DNA of 14,507 nt from JANNRA01 sp031401035 (GCA_031401035.1 JANNRA010000213.1:1-14507), one strand, 5' to 3'. Positions 6,503 through 14,124 are shown, counted from the stretch's first letter. A program made the numbers and translations. The notes: generated from the letters alone by a model not told the origin.

Positions 6503-7684
6503 ATGACGGAAGACATGTCCGAGCCCCGCCCCCTCGAGGGCGTCCGCGTCATCGACCTGACGCAGTACGAGGCCGGCCCGTCGGCGACGCAGATCCTCGC
6601 CTGGCTGGGCGCCGACGTGATCAAGGTCGAACCGCCCGGCGGCGAACCCAGCCGCCATCTCCTCGGCGGCGACGCGCGGCGCGACAGCATCGTCTTCGTG
6701 CTCTTCAACCAACGCAAACGCAGCGCCGTGCTCGACCTGCGCCAGCCCGACGGACGCGCGCAGCTGCGCGCGCTGCTGCGCGGCGCCGACGTGCTGGCGG
6801 AGAACTTCGCCCCCGGGACGCTCGGCCGTCTCGGCATGCCGGTCGCGACGCTGCTCGCCGAGCAACCCGAACTGATCGTCGCCTCGGTGCGCGGCTACGC
6901 CCCCGGCGGACCGTGGGCCGACTACAAGTCGCTCGACTTCGTCGCCCAGGCGGTCGGCGGCGCCATGAGCGTCAACGGCGACCCGCACGGCGCGCCGACG
7001 CGCGTCGGCGTCACCATCGCCGACAGCGGCACCGGCCTGCACTTCGCCGTCGGCATCCTCGCCGCCCTCTTCCGCCGCACCCGCACCGGCCGCGGCGGGC
7101 GCGTCGAGGTGGCGCTGCAGGACTGCATCGTCAACCTGATGCGCAACGCCATGGCCGCGACCTATCTCGACGGCGCGGCCGCGCCGCGTACCGGCAGCGC
7201 CTACCCCTCCTCGGTGCCGAGCGACATCTATCCGTGCAAACCGGGCGGCCCGAACGACTTCATCTACATCCTCCTCGCCGCCAAACAGCACTGGGAGGGG
7301 CTGCTGCGCGCCATCGACCGCGCCGATCTGCTCGACGACCCGCGCTTCGCCCGTCAGTCGGCCCGCAACGCGCGGCCGGAGGAGACGCGCGCCGTCGTGC
7401 GCGCCTGGACCGCGCAGCACGACAAGCTGGCGGCGATGGAGCACCTGTCGCGCTTCGGCGTCCCGTGCGGGGCCGTCCTCGACACCGCCGAGCTGCTCGC
7501 CAACCCGCAACTGCGGCAGAGCGGCATGATCGTCGAGCACCAGCACCCGGACTGGGGCTCACTGCAGGTGCCCGCCTGTCCGATCCGCATCGACGGCTGG
7601 ACGGCGCGCATGGAACCCGCCCCCCGCCTCGGCGAACACACCGGCGAGGTGCTGGCGGAAGCCGAGCGGCGCCGGGATTCGTAA
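6503..7684 (+). CDS. Family III (CaiB/BaiF-type) acyl-CoA transferase
   Basis: A 393-residue protein of typical family length. The N-terminus shows LEGVRVIDLT (11-20), then QILAWLGADVIKVEPP (30-45), a nucleotide/CoA-binding region, and FNQRKRSAVLDL (68-79). The expected catalytic aspartate, which forms the acyl-anhydride in formyl-CoA transferase, is D174 in TIADSGTG, followed by the helix LHFAVGILAALFRR. The C-terminal half has GVPCGAVLD and the final L-G-E-H-T pattern of the family. These enzymes move CoA between carboxylic acids; the acids cannot be told from sequence, and no catabolic genes adjoin it. ATG 6503 is used; ATG 6515 is also possible and has GGAAG just upstream. It follows the DUF6502 gene by 25 nt and converges on the DUF2934 gene. 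Confidence 0.88.
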   Translation: MTEDMSEPRPLEGVRVIDLTQYEAGPSATQILAWLGADVIKVEPPGGEPSRHLLGGDARRDSIVFVLFNQRKRSAVLDLRQPDGRAQLRALLRGADVLAENFAPGTLGRLGMPVATLLAEQPELIVASVRGYAPGGPWADYKSLDFVAQAVGGAMSVNGDPHGAPTRVGVTIADSGTGLHFAVGILAALFRRTRTGRGGRVEVALQDCIVNLMRNAMAATYLDGAAAPRTGSAYPSSVPSDIYPCKPGGPNDFIYILLAAKQHWEGLLRAIDRADLLDDPRFARQSARNARPEETRAVVRAWTAQHDKLAAMEHLSRFGVPCGAVLDTAELLANPQLRQSGMIVEHQHPDWGSLQVPACPIRIDGWTARMEPAPRLGEHTGEVLAEAERRRDS

Positions 7685-7690
7685 GAGGGC

Positions 7691-7716
7691 AGCCAGCTGG
7701 GGAACACCAGCCGGCT
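7691..7716. terminator. Hairpin between convergent genes, possible bidirectional terminator
   Basis: Two 10-base arms, AGCCAGCTGG and CCAGCCGGCT, surround a 6-base loop; nine of ten positions pair on the plus strand, and the tenth becomes a G-T wobble on the minus-strand transcript. It lies 7 nt after the CoA transferase stop and 17 nt from the convergent DUF2934 stop. No T tract follows on either strand, so intrinsic termination is only suggested by position and stem strength. Confidence 0.45.
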
Positions 7717-7732
7717 GACGATCAGACCGGCC

Positions 7733-8011
7733 CTACGACTTCTTCGTCGATTTCCGGGCCGCCGCCTTGGCCGGCGCCTTGACCTTCCGCTTGGCCGGCG
7801 TCTTCCCCGCCGGCATCTTGGCCGCCGGCGCTTTGCGGGCCGCGGCCGCCGGCTTCGCTTTCACCCGCGCGCCCCGGCCGCCCCGTGCCTCGGCCTCGAT
7901 CTCGATCTGGGCGCGTACCCAGTGCTCGTGGTCGCGGCCGTGCGGACGCCCCTCGCGCACCCAGATGTTGTAGGCGCGCTCGCGGATCGCTTCCTCGGAG
8001 ATACCACCCAT
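7733..8011 (-). CDS. DUF2934 protein with histone H1-like Lys/Ala/Pro tail
   Basis: A 92-residue protein with two parts. Residues 1-43 match DUF2934: EEAIRERAYNIWVREG, then GRPHGRDHEHW with further charged helix, a pattern found in small bacterial proteins of unknown function. Residues about 44-92 are low-complexity Lys/Arg/Ala/Pro with repeats such as AAARK, PAKRK and ARKSTKKS, like eukaryotic histone H1 tails and bacterial AlgP/Hc1-type proteins. The tail probably binds DNA or RNA non-specifically. The start is secure: GGGAGGAAG ends about 5 nt before the ATG. It is monocistronic here, with about 150 nt separating it from the upstream Coq4-like gene, in which I see no other gene. Confidence 0.85.
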   Translation of the reverse strand: MGGISEEAIRERAYNIWVREGRPHGRDHEHWVRAQIEIEAEARGGRGARVKAKPAAAARKAPAAKMPAGKTPAKRKVKAPAKAAARKSTKKS

Positions 8012-8161
8012 GTCTGCTTCCTCCCGATACCCTGGCTGCGTCCCCCCGAGAACGACGACCCCTCTCTAGCCGGAATCGTCACCTGCGGCCACCCAGAGAT
8101 CGCCCGCCGGCGCTGCACTGCGACCGCGTCCGGCATCAGCTCCGGGCGCTGGCGCGTCCGC

Positions 8162-8719
8162 CTAGGCCAGCCACCACGCCAGCGCCAGCAGCGGTCCAAA
8201 CGTCGAGGCCAGCGCGGTCGCCGACCAGCACGCGAAGGCGATGCCGTCGCGCGCCGTCGCCGCCGCCAGCGGCTGGTCGAGGCCGAGTTGCTGGCGCACC
8301 TCGCCGACCGAACGCTCCAGCAGCGCCTCCTGAAACTCGCCCTGATGGTAGAGTGTTCCGGCCCGGCGGCCGCGCACGAAGGCGCGCCAGACGGCCCCCG
8401 GCGCGATCACCAGCCCGAGCGCCAGGCTCTGCAAGTTGAGCATCCACGCCCACGCGTAGCGGCCGCAGCCGCCGGCGATCTCGTAGGCACCGATCTCCGC
8501 CTCGCCGGTCCAGTTCGTCTGGTAGCCGGTGGCGATGTGGTGCAGGTCGTGAAAGCGCACGGCGCGCCGGCGCCCCTCGGCGTTGGGGAACCAGAGCGGG
8601 ATCGGGCCCGCCTGCAGCTTCACCCAACGCTCGTTGTAACTGCCGTCGAAACCGTTGGCGTCGAGGTAGCGCTGCCGCGCCGCCCCCATGCTCATCGATG
8701 CCTCGTAGGTGATGGTCAT
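8162..8719 (-). CDS. Coq4-like protein with intact HDxxHx11E metal motif
   Basis: A 185-residue protein. Residues 13-25 (AARQRYLDANGFD) and H57-D58-L-H-H61 followed exactly 11 residues later by E73 reproduce the conserved zinc-binding motif of Coq4, a protein that organises ubiquinone biosynthesis in mitochondria and was later tied to a quinone-ring step. The context GYQTNWTGEAEIGAYE also fits that family. Unlike classical Coq4 it has hydrophobic segments: about 94-116 (LQSLALGLVIAPGAVW) and a C-terminal stretch at about 163-185, suggesting membrane association. The ATG has a strong GGGAGG site 5 nt upstream and overlaps, as ATGA, the stop of the degraded TetR-like frame before it. No other quinone genes are nearby, so a role in quinone or isoprenoid-lipid metabolism is inference from the motif. 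Confidence 0.72.
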   Translation of the reverse strand: MTITYEASMSMGAARQRYLDANGFDGSYNERWVKLQAGPIPLWFPNAEGRRRAVRFHDLHHIATGYQTNWTGEAEIGAYEIAGGCGRYAWAWMLNLQSLALGLVIAPGAVWRAFVRGRRAGTLYHQGEFQEALLERSVGEVRQQLGLDQPLAAATARDGIAFACWSATALASTFGPLLALAWWLA

Positions 8720-8901
8720 CGCGTCCTCCCAGTGGTCAGCCCGGTGAGCAGCGCTGCCAGGCTCGCACGCAGGCGCTCGTGCGCCGCGGCGCGGTCGGGC
8801 AGCAGGCCGCCGAGCCAGGTCCTCCTTCTTCGCGAAGTAGAGGAACGGCGTGCCGATGCCGATGTCGGCCCGCGGCACCCCGGCTCGATGCTGCCTGCAC
8901 C
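8716..8901 (-). pseudogene. Frameshifted remnant of a TetR-family regulator
   Basis: In one frame, 8884-8816 reads AGVPRADIGIGTPFLYF followed by AKKEDL, which is the recognition-helix end of a TetR N-terminal domain (consensus aGv.igTpflYF..KedLl). One extra base at about 8815 breaks the frame. Skipping it lets the next frame continue as LGGLLPDRAAAHERLRASL, then AALLTG and a stop at 8718-8716 overlapping the Coq4-like start (ATGA). Just upstream, a third frame reads VAEVQAA, which could be the preceding helix. The first DNA-binding helix and nearly all of the ligand domain are missing, so this is a relic, not a working regulator. The 4-nt overlap suggests the regulator gene once preceded the Coq4-like gene in one transcript. 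A sequencing error could explain one frameshift but not the missing ends. Confidence 0.55.
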
Positions 8902-10509
8902 TCAGCCACCGGGCCGGCGCGCCATCGCCAGGTAGAACAGGCCGCACAGGACATAGCCCACCGACCAGCGCCAGCCGGTGCCGAGTCCGATGTCGTACAG
9001 GCCGCCGGCCGGGGTGAGGACGCCGGCGTGGACGAAGCCGAAGAAGGCCGCCAGTGCGCCGACCAGGGCCCAGGCGGCGGCGCGGTGGAACTGGCGATCG
9101 ATGAGATGCGCGCTCATCGCCGACCACACCATGCAGGTGACCATGAAGCCCTGCGAGATCGCCACCAGCCCGTCGAGATGCAGGCCGCTGCGCGCGAAGG
9201 CGGCGGGATCGGCGAGCGTGCGCGCCGCCAGGCCGCCATCGCCGCTCACCACGCCCGCGGCGCCGAGTGTCTGGGTGACCACCAGCAGTCCCCACGCGGC
9301 GATGGCCGGAAACAGACCGATGGCCACCGCCGGAGCGTGCGCCGGCGGTGTCGCCTGGAAGGCCTGTGCGGTAATGATGATACCGATCCACAGGACGATG
9401 GCCATGCCCGCTTCCATCGGCACCAGCGCGTTGATCAGCGAGGTCAGCCCGCCGAGTGCGATGACGGCGAAGAAGACGCCGTTCAGCACCGAGTAGCCGG
9501 AGCGGGCGCCGAGCCCCTTCCAGCCGGGGTGGCCGATGTAGATCGTCGTCGGGAAGCAGGAGCCGAAGGCGGCGGCGACGACCGACCCGATGCCGTTGAC
9601 GAGCAGCGACGATCGCGTCGGGTACGCGTCGCCGGCGGCCTCCGCCGACTCGATGTTCTGCAGCGAGCCGAGGACGTTGAACAGCCCCATCGGCAACACC
9701 ACCGGCACCAGGTATTGGCGCAGCAGGGGGTGCGTCAGGCCGGCGATGAGATCGCCGACGACGAGCACCGGCGGGAAGAAGCCGACGGTCGACAGCGCTG
9801 CGTGCAGGCGCTCGCCGCTGACCGGCGACGGGGCGCCGAGGCCGGCCAGCAGCCAGGCGGCGGCGCTGCCGAGCGCCAGGGCCCAGGCGCCGCCCGGGAT
9901 GCGCCAGGGCATCGCCAGGTGGGTGAAGTAGGTGGTCAGGATGATGCCGAGCGGCAGCATGGCGACCAGCGGCGCGGCGAAGGTCTTGATGGCGAAGTCG
10001 ATGGCGATGAAGCTCACGGCGATGCCGGCGAGGGTCGAGAGCAGCGCGGCGCGCGGCGTCCAGCGCCGCACCTGGTCGGCTACCAGCGCCCCGGCGAGCT
10101 CGATCAGCGCCGCCAGGAAGCAGGCCGCGAGGCCGAGCTGCCAGGCGAGGCGGGCGGCCTCGTCCGCGCCATAACCGTCGGCCTGGGCGGCGAGCTTCAC
10201 CGGCAGCATGACCAGGAAGACGTAGGCGAACAGCGATACGGTATTGATGCCATAGGGCAGCGCCGTGACGTCGTGCCGACCGCTGGCGGCGGAGAGGCGT
10301 TGCGACTGCCAGGCGTAGAACAGGTTGCCGACGACGATCGACAGGGCCGCGCCGGGCAGCACCGTGCGCAGGATGAGATCGAGCGGAAAGCCGAGCACGC
10401 CGCTGCACAGCGACAGGATGAGGAGGAACTGGATGAGGTTGTCGATGGCGAGGCCGAAGAAGCCGTCGACGTCGCCGGCGGTGAACAGCGCTTGCGGGCG
10501 GTGGCGCAT
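8902..10509 (-). CDS. NCS2-like (xanthine/uracil permease superfamily) membrane transporter
   Basis: A 535-residue polytopic membrane protein with roughly 12-14 hydrophobic segments. Family features: GDVDGFFGLAIDNLIQF near the N-terminus (12-28), ALPYGINT (83-90), and the conserved central region NIESAEAAGD (285-294) followed by GSCFPTTIYIGHPGWKGLGA (316-335) and RSGYS, which matches the substrate-site helices of nucleobase/ascorbate carriers. It belongs to a divergent branch of NCS2, so the substrate (purine, pyrimidine or another small molecule) cannot be named. The start lies 3 nt after the stop of the cyclase gene, so both are very likely translated from one message. This may link nucleotide or purine uptake to cyclase signalling, which is inference. 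Confidence 0.72.
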   Translation of the reverse strand: MRHRPQALFTAGDVDGFFGLAIDNLIQFLLILSLCSGVLGFPLDLILRTVLPGAALSIVVGNLFYAWQSQRLSAASGRHDVTALPYGINTVSLFAYVFLVMLPVKLAAQADGYGADEAARLAWQLGLAACFLAALIELAGALVADQVRRWTPRAALLSTLAGIAVSFIAIDFAIKTFAAPLVAMLPLGIILTTYFTHLAMPWRIPGGAWALALGSAAAWLLAGLGAPSPVSGERLHAALSTVGFFPPVLVVGDLIAGLTHPLLRQYLVPVVLPMGLFNVLGSLQNIESAEAAGDAYPTRSSLLVNGIGSVVAAAFGSCFPTTIYIGHPGWKGLGARSGYSVLNGVFFAVIALGGLTSLINALVPMEAGMAIVLWIGIIITAQAFQATPPAHAPAVAIGLFPAIAAWGLLVVTQTLGAAGVVSGDGGLAARTLADPAAFARSGLHLDGLVAISQGFMVTCMVWSAMSAHLIDRQFHRAAAWALVGALAAFFGFVHAGVLTPAGGLYDIGLGTGWRWSVGYVLCGLFYLAMARRPGG

Positions 10510-10512
10510 GCT

Positions 10513-12882
10513 TCAGGCGGAGCGCGCCGGGCCCGGCGCCAGCGCGAGCAGGCGCATGGCCGCCTGCGGCTGGTGGAAGCCCTTGAGCGTCAGGTCGCCG
10601 GCCGGCTCGGCGGCAAAGCGATCGTCGAGGTCCGCGTAGCTGCGCGCCGAGATGAGGATCTCGCCGGGCCCGGCGGCGTCGGAAAGCCGGGCGGCGAGGT
10701 TGGTGACGTTGCCGATCACCGCGTAGTCGCGGCGACCCTCGTACCCGATGAAGCCGCAGGTGGCGTAGCCGCTGTGGATGCCCATGCCGGCGTGGATGGC
10801 GTAGCCCTTGCGCGTCCAGCCCTCGCGCAGCCGCTCGACGTCGCCGCGCATCGCCAGGGCCAGGCGCGCCGCGCGCTCGACGTGATCGGGCTGGTCGACC
10901 GGATCGTTGAAGAACACCATGAAGCCGTCGCCGGCGAAGTGTTCGAGGGTGCCGGCGAACTCCGCGATGCGCGCCCCCATGGCGGTGTGGTACTCGTCGA
11001 GCGTGGCGATGACCTCCTCCGGCTCGACGCTGTCGGAGAACGAGGTGAAGCCGCGCAGGTCGGCGAACAACACCGTCACCAGCTTGCGCTGGCTGCCGAG
11101 CTCGGCGGCGCCGCCGCGCGCCATCACCTGATCGATGATCTGCGGCGGGAAGAAGCGCTTGAGGTCGGCGAACTCGCGTTCGCGGGCGCGCAGGCGTTCG
11201 GTCGCGGCGACGCGCATGAGCGCCTGCACGCCCTGCTGGCCGACCGTCGAGAGGGCGTCGATCTCCGCCGTCTCGTAGGGATCGTCGCTGGCGCGCGCGC
11301 CGACTGCCATGCCGCCGACGACGCGCTGCTCGTGCACCAGCGGCAGCAGCAGCGCGGCACCGAGGCGGTCGAAGCCGGCCTCGCACTCGGCGCGGACGTT
11401 GGCGTACTGCGGCTCGACGGCGAGCTCGGCGCGCAGCATCTCGCGCCGCGTCGCCCGCAGCAGCTGCACGATCAGCTCGCCGTCGAGATCGTCGACCGGC
11501 GGCGGCGTCGCGCCGGCTGCGCGCACGTGCGCGTGCGGCCCGACCGCGTCGGGCAGCAGGAAGGCAACCGTACCGCGCGCGTCGCACAGGCGCGCCGGCG
11601 CCGCGGCGACGACGTCGAGCACCGCGTCGATGCTCGCCGCCGTGGCGAGCTCGGTGCCGACCTCGCGCAACAGCTCCGGGAAGCGGGCACGCTGCGGGTA
11701 CAGACGGCGCTCCAGGCGCGCCTCGAAGCGCGGCCAGACGTAGAGCAGCGGAAAGAGCAGCGCCGCGACGGCGTAGGGGCGCACCGACACCAACAGGAAG
11801 GCGACGACACTGAGGATGGCGACCGCCGCCGTGTAGAGGATCGCCTTGCGCACGGCGATGCGCGCGTTGGTCAGCGCCGGGCGCAGGGCCACGCGCGCCA
11901 GCGCCAGCACGAAGACGCCGAGCGGCCAGATGAGGAAGCGGCTGTCGATCTCGAGCGCGCCGAAGCTCTCGCGGGCGAACTGCACCAGGGCGAAGGGGAT
12001 GATGCCGACGACGACGCCGGCGCACAGAATGCGCGCCCGCTGCGCCACCAGGCGGTCGCTGCTGCGCCACGCCAGCCAGGCGCAGCGGGCGATGAACACC
12101 GCCATCACCATCAGGAGGATCGCCGACCCGATGGTGCGCGGATACGGCAGCAGGCGCGGGTAGTGCCCGTACCAGGCGGCGAAGTTGGCGCCGCCGTGCA
12201 CCACCCCGGCGCCGTAGATCAGCCCCAGCAGCCGCGGCCGGTGCAGCAGCAGCGGGTGGACGACCGGAAAGGCGAGCAGCGTGTGGATCGGCACATAGGG
12301 CGTGAAGCTGACCAGGGCGAGGAAGTAGGCGGTATTCCAGGGGTGCGCGTTGTCGATCGGGATGAACAGCACCAGTAACGTTCCGCCGACGACGCTGCAC
12401 AGCGCGAGTAGCGCCCAGCTCGGCGCCTCGTAGGGGCGCAGGGCGAAGACGGTGAAGCCGACGAGGATGAAGAACAGGCCGATGACGTCGCTGGCGCCCT
12501 GGGTGAAGACGAAGTCCTGCCACACCCATGGGCGCGCGACGAGGGTCACCTCGCGCTCCTCGCCGTCCGGGCTGCGCACGACGATGGTGTTGCTGGCGCC
12601 GATCTCCTCGCGCACGTTCGGGCCGATCGTGTGGCCGCGTCCATAGGACGGCGGCACCTCGACGCCGTTGATGCGCAGGGCGCGGCCGCCGCCGCGCAGC
12701 CCGGCGTCGGAGGCATCGTCGTGCGTCGGTGAGACGTAGAGGCCGTCCATCGTCCAGCCGACGTTGGCCGTCCCGACGCGCAGCAGCTTGTCGGCCGCGG
12801 CGAGCACCATCCCCAGCGCCGTCACGGCGACCAGCAGTCCGAAGAGCCCTTTTTGGCCGAGTGTGCCGTCGCGCAGCGACAT
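10513..12882 (-). CDS. Membrane class III nucleotide cyclase with GAF domain
   Basis: A 789-residue signalling enzyme. Order of parts: first membrane segment (about 13-30); an outside region of about 90 residues (40-125) containing a PDZ-like stretch (GGGRALRINGVEV); about seven or eight more membrane segments (133-380); a GAF-like sensor (about 400-560); a short coiled linker; and a class III cyclase domain (about 598-780). Metal-binding aspartates are D608 (FADLRGFT) and D652 (AGDGFMVFF). The transition-state residues N728 and R732 are present in TNLAARL. The two purine-selecting positions, Lys and Asp/Thr in adenylate cyclases, are H648 and A721, so the product (cAMP, cGMP or other) is uncertain. 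The ATG lacks a good ribosome site. Its stop is 3 nt from the permease start. It probably senses an outside or membrane signal through the N-terminal half. Confidence 0.85.
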   Translation of the reverse strand: MSLRDGTLGQKGLFGLLVAVTALGMVLAAADKLLRVGTANVGWTMDGLYVSPTHDDASDAGLRGGGRALRINGVEVPPSYGRGHTIGPNVREEIGASNTIVVRSPDGEEREVTLVARPWVWQDFVFTQGASDVIGLFFILVGFTVFALRPYEAPSWALLALCSVVGGTLLVLFIPIDNAHPWNTAYFLALVSFTPYVPIHTLLAFPVVHPLLLHRPRLLGLIYGAGVVHGGANFAAWYGHYPRLLPYPRTIGSAILLMVMAVFIARCAWLAWRSSDRLVAQRARILCAGVVVGIIPFALVQFARESFGALEIDSRFLIWPLGVFVLALARVALRPALTNARIAVRKAILYTAAVAILSVVAFLLVSVRPYAVAALLFPLLYVWPRFEARLERRLYPQRARFPELLREVGTELATAASIDAVLDVVAAAPARLCDARGTVAFLLPDAVGPHAHVRAAGATPPPVDDLDGELIVQLLRATRREMLRAELAVEPQYANVRAECEAGFDRLGAALLLPLVHEQRVVGGMAVGARASDDPYETAEIDALSTVGQQGVQALMRVAATERLRAREREFADLKRFFPPQIIDQVMARGGAAELGSQRKLVTVLFADLRGFTSFSDSVEPEEVIATLDEYHTAMGARIAEFAGTLEHFAGDGFMVFFNDPVDQPDHVERAARLALAMRGDVERLREGWTRKGYAIHAGMGIHSGYATCGFIGYEGRRDYAVIGNVTNLAARLSDAAGPGEILISARSYADLDDRFAAEPAGDLTLKGFHQPQAAMRLLALAPGPARSA

Positions 12883-12955
12883 CGGCGTCGGGTCTTAGCA
12901 CACTCTGGCGGCCATAGCGGCGGCCCCCACGAGCGCGCTATAGGTTCGGTGCGTC

Positions 12956-13972
12956 ATGCCCGTTCACGTCCCAGCCTTCGCCGCGCGCCCGCCCTGGTTG
13001 GGGGCCGACCTGCAGACCCTGCGCAACATGCTGCGCCCGCCCCGCGCCGGGCTCGAGCGCTACGCCGCCGAACGGCTCGAGCTGCCGCTCGCCGACGGAT
13101 CGGGCGACCGCCTCGCCGCGACCCTGCAGCGCCCGAGCGAGGCCGGCGCGAGGCCGCTGGTGGTGCTGGTGCACGGCCTGTCGGGCAGCGAGGACAGCCC
13201 CTACATGCAGGTCAGCGCCGCGGCGCTGCTCGGACGCGGCCATGCGGTGCTGCGCCTCAACCTGCGTGGCGCCGGCGCGTCGCGACCGCTGTGCCGCTTC
13301 CAGTACCACGCCGGTCGCACGGCCGACCTACGCGACGCGCTGCTGGCGCTCGACCCCGCCCTGCGCGGCAACGGGCTGCTTCTCGTCGGCTTCTCGCTGG
13401 GCGGCAACCTGCTGCTCAAGTGCCTCGCCGAGCACGGCGCGGCGCTGCCGATTCGCGCCGCGGCGACCGTCTCGGCGCCGCTCGACCTCGCCGCCGCGGC
13501 GCGTCGCATCCTCATGCGCCGCAACGCGGTCTACCACTGGAACCTGCTGCGCGCGATGAAGATCGAGGCGCTGGCGCCGGCCGCCGCGCTGGCGCCGTCG
13601 GAGCGCATCGCCATCGCGGCGGCGCGCACCATCGTCGAGTTCGACGACCACTTCGTGGCGCCGCGCAACGGCTTCGCCGGCGCCGCCGACTACTATGCGC
13701 GTAACTCGGCGCAAGCCTTTCTGGCCGCGATCCGCCTGCCGACACTGGTCCTGCACGCGCTCGACGATCCGTGGATTCCGCCTGCCTCCTACCGGCGCGT
13801 ACCGTGGGCGTCCCTGCCCGATCTGCACGCGGTGCTGGCGCCCGGCGGCGGCCACGTCGGCTTTCACGCGCGCGGCGCCGCGCGCCCATGGCACGACCAG
13901 ATGATCGGTGACTTTTTTTCTCGGACGTCCCTTCTCCCCCCGGGAGAGGGTCAGGGTGAGGGAATGCGATGA
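12956..13972 (+). CDS. YheT-type alpha/beta hydrolase
   Basis: A 338-residue hydrolase of the YheT/ABHD1-3 group. Visible: the N-terminal W-L-x-x-D-L-Q-T-L segment (14-22) typical of the family; the oxyanion loop VHGLSGSED (72-80); LNLRGAGAS (101-109); the nucleophile elbow G145-F-S147-L-G-G; the acid at about D271 (ALDDPWIP); and H300 in GGGHVGF. The catalytic triad is complete. Substrates are probably lipid or short-chain esters, unknown in detail. Residues from about 325 to the end (LLPPGEGQGEG, then MR) are not family sequence; they are encoded by the palindromic intergenic repeat at 13929-13963, which has moved the stop codon downstream. The stop overlaps the start of the next small gene (ATGA). 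The gene diverges from the cyclase gene across about 73 nt. Confidence 0.88.
   Translation: MPVHVPAFAARPPWLGADLQTLRNMLRPPRAGLERYAAERLELPLADGSGDRLAATLQRPSEAGARPLVVLVHGLSGSEDSPYMQVSAAALLGRGHAVLRLNLRGAGASRPLCRFQYHAGRTADLRDALLALDPALRGNGLLLVGFSLGGNLLLKCLAEHGAALPIRAAATVSAPLDLAAAARRILMRRNAVYHWNLLRAMKIEALAPAAALAPSERIAIAAARTIVEFDDHFVAPRNGFAGAADYYARNSAQAFLAAIRLPTLVLHALDDPWIPPASYRRVPWASLPDLHAVLAPGGGHVGFHARGAARPWHDQMIGDFFSRTSLLPPGEGQGEGMR
13929..13963. repeat. Palindromic intergenic repeat inside the hydrolase 3' end
   Basis: The left arm CCCTTCTCCC (13929-13938) pairs with GGGAGAGGG (13942-13950), with one bulged T and a CCC loop, followed by TCAGGGTGAGGGA. The pattern CCCTCTCCC...GGGAGAGGGTCAGGGTGAGGG is a dispersed repeat I recall from many GC-rich bacterial genomes, usually between genes. 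Here it is read in frame as the last residues of the hydrolase. Its GAGGG end (13958-13962) lies 6 nt before the ATG of the 51-residue gene. Confidence 0.7.
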
Positions 13973-14124
13973 AAACCTACCTCTGGCTTGCCGCACTGAT
14001 CCTGCTCGGCGGCGCCGCGGCCCTGGCCGTGTCGCTCTCCACCCCGCCCGCCGCCGCGCCCGACAGCGCCGCGGTCGTCGCACCGGCAGCGGTGGACATC
14101 TTCCCCAAGGCGCTGAACCACTGA
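13969..14124 (+). CDS. 51-residue small membrane or secreted protein
   Basis: This short frame begins at ATG 13969, overlapping the hydrolase stop as ATGA, with GAGGG 6 nt upstream. The product has a Lys near the start, a hydrophobic segment at about residues 4-24 (LWLAALILLGG, then AAALAVSL), an Ala/Pro-rich stretch (25-42), and the end VDIFPKALNH. Codons have almost only G or C in the third position, as in neighbouring real genes. It could be a single-pass membrane peptide, or a secreted peptide of about 25 residues if the signal is cut near the T-P-P or A-A-A sites. I do not recognise the family. It is probably co-translated with the hydrolase. Confidence 0.55.
   Translation: MKTYLWLAALILLGGAAALAVSLSTPPAAAPDSAAVVAPAAVDIFPKALNH

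Noticed and set aside
8779..12378. A plus-strand open frame of 1199 residues
   Set aside because: It is antisense to the cyclase and permease genes. Stop codons are rare in all frames of GC-rich DNA, and the product has no family motif.
8162..12901. A single minus-strand open frame of 1579 residues
   Set aside because: It shares only its last part with the Coq4-like gene. The rest lies in another frame of the permease and cyclase genes, with Arg/Ala/Pro-rich shadow composition.
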